From Clostridia bacterium (GTDB lineage Bacteria > Bacillota > Clostridia > Oscillospirales > Acutalibacteraceae), in contig CAAEBW010000097.1 of NCBI GenBank assembly GCA_900754145.1, forward strand, positions 1 through 42,763: a stretch of DNA of 42,763 nucleotides. The letters run 5' to 3'. Shown piece after piece: positions 41,397 through 42,763 of this stretch; within the stretch, counting starts at the first letter, position 1, and every line of letters begins with the position of its first letter. Below the pieces are notes generated by a model. That model did no database searches. It saw nothing but the letters and a program-made list of their open reading frames with translations, and had not been told where the DNA came from. The position numbers were made by a program, and so were the translations under genes.

Positions 41397-42596
41397 ATGA
41401 CCGATAATCTTTTTTTACCCGCAAATATTCTTTTGCCGAAGGACGGCTTTGAAAGGTGGGCGGTAATCGCCTGCGACCAGTACACCTCCGAGCCCGATTA
41501 CTGGAAACGGGTAAAAGAGTATGTGGGAAGCTCACCCTCCGCGCTTAATATTGTTTTTCCCGAGGTTTATCTGACGGAGGACAACAGCGCAAAAATCTCG
41601 AAAATAAACGCGACTATGAAAGAGTATCTTGACGGCGATGTTTTTGATACATATGAAAACACCTTTGTCTATGTTAAGCGTACCCTTTCCTGCGGTAAGG
41701 TACGCCGCGGGATAGTCGGGCTTATTGATTTGGAGAATTACAGCTGTGAAAAAAACAGCCGTACCCTTATAAGAGCGACCGAGGAAACCGTAGCCGAGCG
41801 TATTCCGCCGAGGGTGGAAATAAGAAAGTACGCCCCAATGGAGCTCCCTCATATAATGCTGCTTATCGACGACCCCGAGAAAACCGTTATTGAGCCGCTT
41901 GACAGCGAGGATGAAACCGCTCCCCTGCTTTACGATTTTGATTTAATGCAAAATGGCGGACATATAAAAGGTACTGCGATAAACGGAAAAGCCGCCAAGG
42001 CTTTACAGGAACGGCTTTCCGCCCTTGCGGTGGAGGACGATGGCCGACTGCTCTTCGCCGTCGGCGACGGGAACCACTCCCTTGCCGCCGCAAAGGAATG
42101 TTACAGACTTAATAAAACCGAGGCTTCGCGTTACGCGCTGGTTGAGATTGTTAATATTCACGATTCCTCCCTCGATTTCGAGCCGATTTACCGCCTGCTC
42201 TTCGGAGTAGACCCCGAAGAGGTTATAAACGGCTTTGTCGCCTCCTTGGGCGGAGAATATAAGGGAGCGGACGCGCAGAGCTTTACCTGCATTTACGGGG
42301 AAAATCAGCGTGAAATTTCGGTAAAACCCACCGCAAAGCTGGCGGTCGGCACGCTTCAAGGCTATTTAGATAAATTTTTAAGGCAAAACCCCGAGGCGCG
42401 TATAGATTATATTCACGGCGAAGACTCGTTGCGCGAGCTTGCCAAGACACAGAATACACTCGGCTTTTTGTTCAGCGGTATGCGCAAGGACGAGCTTTTC
42501 ACAGCCGTAAGCCATGACGGTTCTCTCCCCCGCAAGACCTTTTCGATGGGCTGTGCGGACGACAAACGCTTCTACCTTGAGGGCAGAAGGCTTTAA
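41397..42596 (+). CDS. DUF1015 family protein
   Basis: The 399-residue protein matches the DUF1015 family found across Clostridia: the conserved RWAVIACDQYTSEPDYW at the start, ESRTLIRATEETVAERIPPR-like central block (here NSRTLIRATEE) and LLFAVGDGNHSLAAAKECY around residue 218. The function is not known. Members are often near serine/phosphoglycerate dehydrogenase genes, but none is here. GGGAGAATT precedes the ATG. It is soluble, with no signal peptide. Confidence 0.88.
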   Translation: MTDNLFLPANILLPKDGFERWAVIACDQYTSEPDYWKRVKEYVGSSPSALNIVFPEVYLTEDNSAKISKINATMKEYLDGDVFDTYENTFVYVKRTLSCGKVRRGIVGLIDLENYSCEKNSRTLIRATEETVAERIPPRVEIRKYAPMELPHIMLLIDDPEKTVIEPLDSEDETAPLLYDFDLMQNGGHIKGTAINGKAAKALQERLSALAVEDDGRLLFAVGDGNHSLAAAKECYRLNKTEASRYALVEIVNIHDSSLDFEPIYRLLFGVDPEEVINGFVASLGGEYKGADAQSFTCIYGENQREISVKPTAKLAVGTLQGYLDKFLRQNPEARIDYIHGEDSLRELAKTQNTLGFLFSGMRKDELFTAVSHDGSLPRKTFSMGCADDKRFYLEGRRL

Positions 42597-42633
42597 CAGA
42601 CATTACAGCCGAGAAACACCATAAAAGACGAGT

Positions 42634-42763
42634 GCCCCAACTACGCGTCTGCGTGTCGAGGCACTCGTTTGTCAACAGGCATAAAAAAGAGATGCCGTTT
42701 CGACGCGAGAGTGAAAACCGTAAAAAATAAGAGCCCCAACTACGCGTCTGCGTGTCGAGGCAC
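42634..42763. repeat. 31-bp palindromic unit repeated with a 99-bp period
   Basis: The 31-bp sequence beginning GCCCCAACTACGCG and ending GTGTCGAGGCAC occurs at 42634-42664 and identically at 42733-42763, where the window ends. In the first copy an outer pair GAGTGCC/GGCACTC and an inner pair ACGCG/CGTGT form a two-step hairpin. Between the copies lies another small hairpin (GGCAT/ATGCC). More copies may follow outside the window. Confidence 0.7.

Noticed and set aside
42634..42763. CRISPR array
   Set aside because: The repeat spacing of 99 bp leaves 68-bp gaps, only two copies are visible and no cas gene is near.

Overview
The window looks like a chromosomal stretch from an uncultured low-to-mid-GC Gram-positive bacterium of the Clostridia (Oscillospiraceae/Ruminococcaceae-like). 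The support is T-box control of a trp operon, sigma-A type promoters with 17-18 bp spacers, strong GGAGG ribosome-binding sites, Spo-/outer-membrane-free gene content, lipoprotein lipoboxes and the palindromic 'GCCCCCTTGCC...' repeats often seen in gut Clostridia. No rRNA, tRNA or CRISPR array was seen.

Region A (1-13472, all minus strand) is an exopolysaccharide/capsule or lipid-linked glycan cluster, read from one strong promoter at 13444-13472. In transcription order it encodes a PglE/DegT sugar aminotransferase, a PglC/WcaJ phosphoglycosyl transferase, a relic of a sugar epimerase, an ATP-grasp ligase, a PglA-like GT4, an EpsG/Wzy-like polymerase, a second GT4, a hexapeptide acetyltransferase, three GT2 enzymes, a GT32, a membrane O-acyltransferase split by a frameshift at a run of eight C (G on the coding strand), and a third GT4 that runs off the window. 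The roughly 300-nt leader of the operon carries an intrinsic terminator. A large serine recombinase is transcribed divergently from the same 150-bp promoter region.

Region B (15590-28050, plus strand) is a catabolic island best read as complete reductive pyrimidine degradation. It has a NitT/TauT-type ABC transporter behind a promoter plus attenuator, then dihydropyrimidinase, a PreA-type dihydropyrimidine dehydrogenase, a PucR regulator, a class III (beta-alanine type) aminotransferase, an unknown 131-residue protein, an M20 ureidopropionase/carbamoylase and an iron-dependent alcohol dehydrogenase (3-hydroxypropionate step). Together they would take uracil or thymine through dihydrouracil, N-carbamoyl-beta-alanine, beta-alanine and malonate semialdehyde to 3-hydroxypropionate. 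Three things stand out: the transporter's binding protein appears circularly permuted; the PreA homologue carries an extra N-terminal Fe-S domain and lacks one canonical cluster cysteine while no PreT partner is visible; and a roughly 275-nt structured RNA sits between dihydropyrimidinase and preA.

Region C (28170-33240) holds a very short promoter-terminator unit, a MITE-like palindromic repeat and a five-gene operon: circularly permuted ATP-grasp, alpha-E protein, transglutaminase-like protein and two M14 AstE/AspA-like proteins, the second of which has lost its zinc histidines. The first three genes are a known but functionally unassigned peptide-amide module; the M14 pair is the unusual addition.

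Region D (33246-40119) is a tryptophan operon, trpEGDCFBA, behind a textbook T-box with a UGG specifier and ending in a terminator that is a copy of the one behind the recombinase. Region E (40162-42763) has a small DUF378 membrane protein, a lipoprotein, a DUF1015 protein and, at the edge, a 31-bp palindromic unit repeated with a 99-bp period. By eye the glycan cluster and the promoter region beside it are visibly more AT-rich than regions B-D, which fits transfer or fast turnover of the glycan locus.
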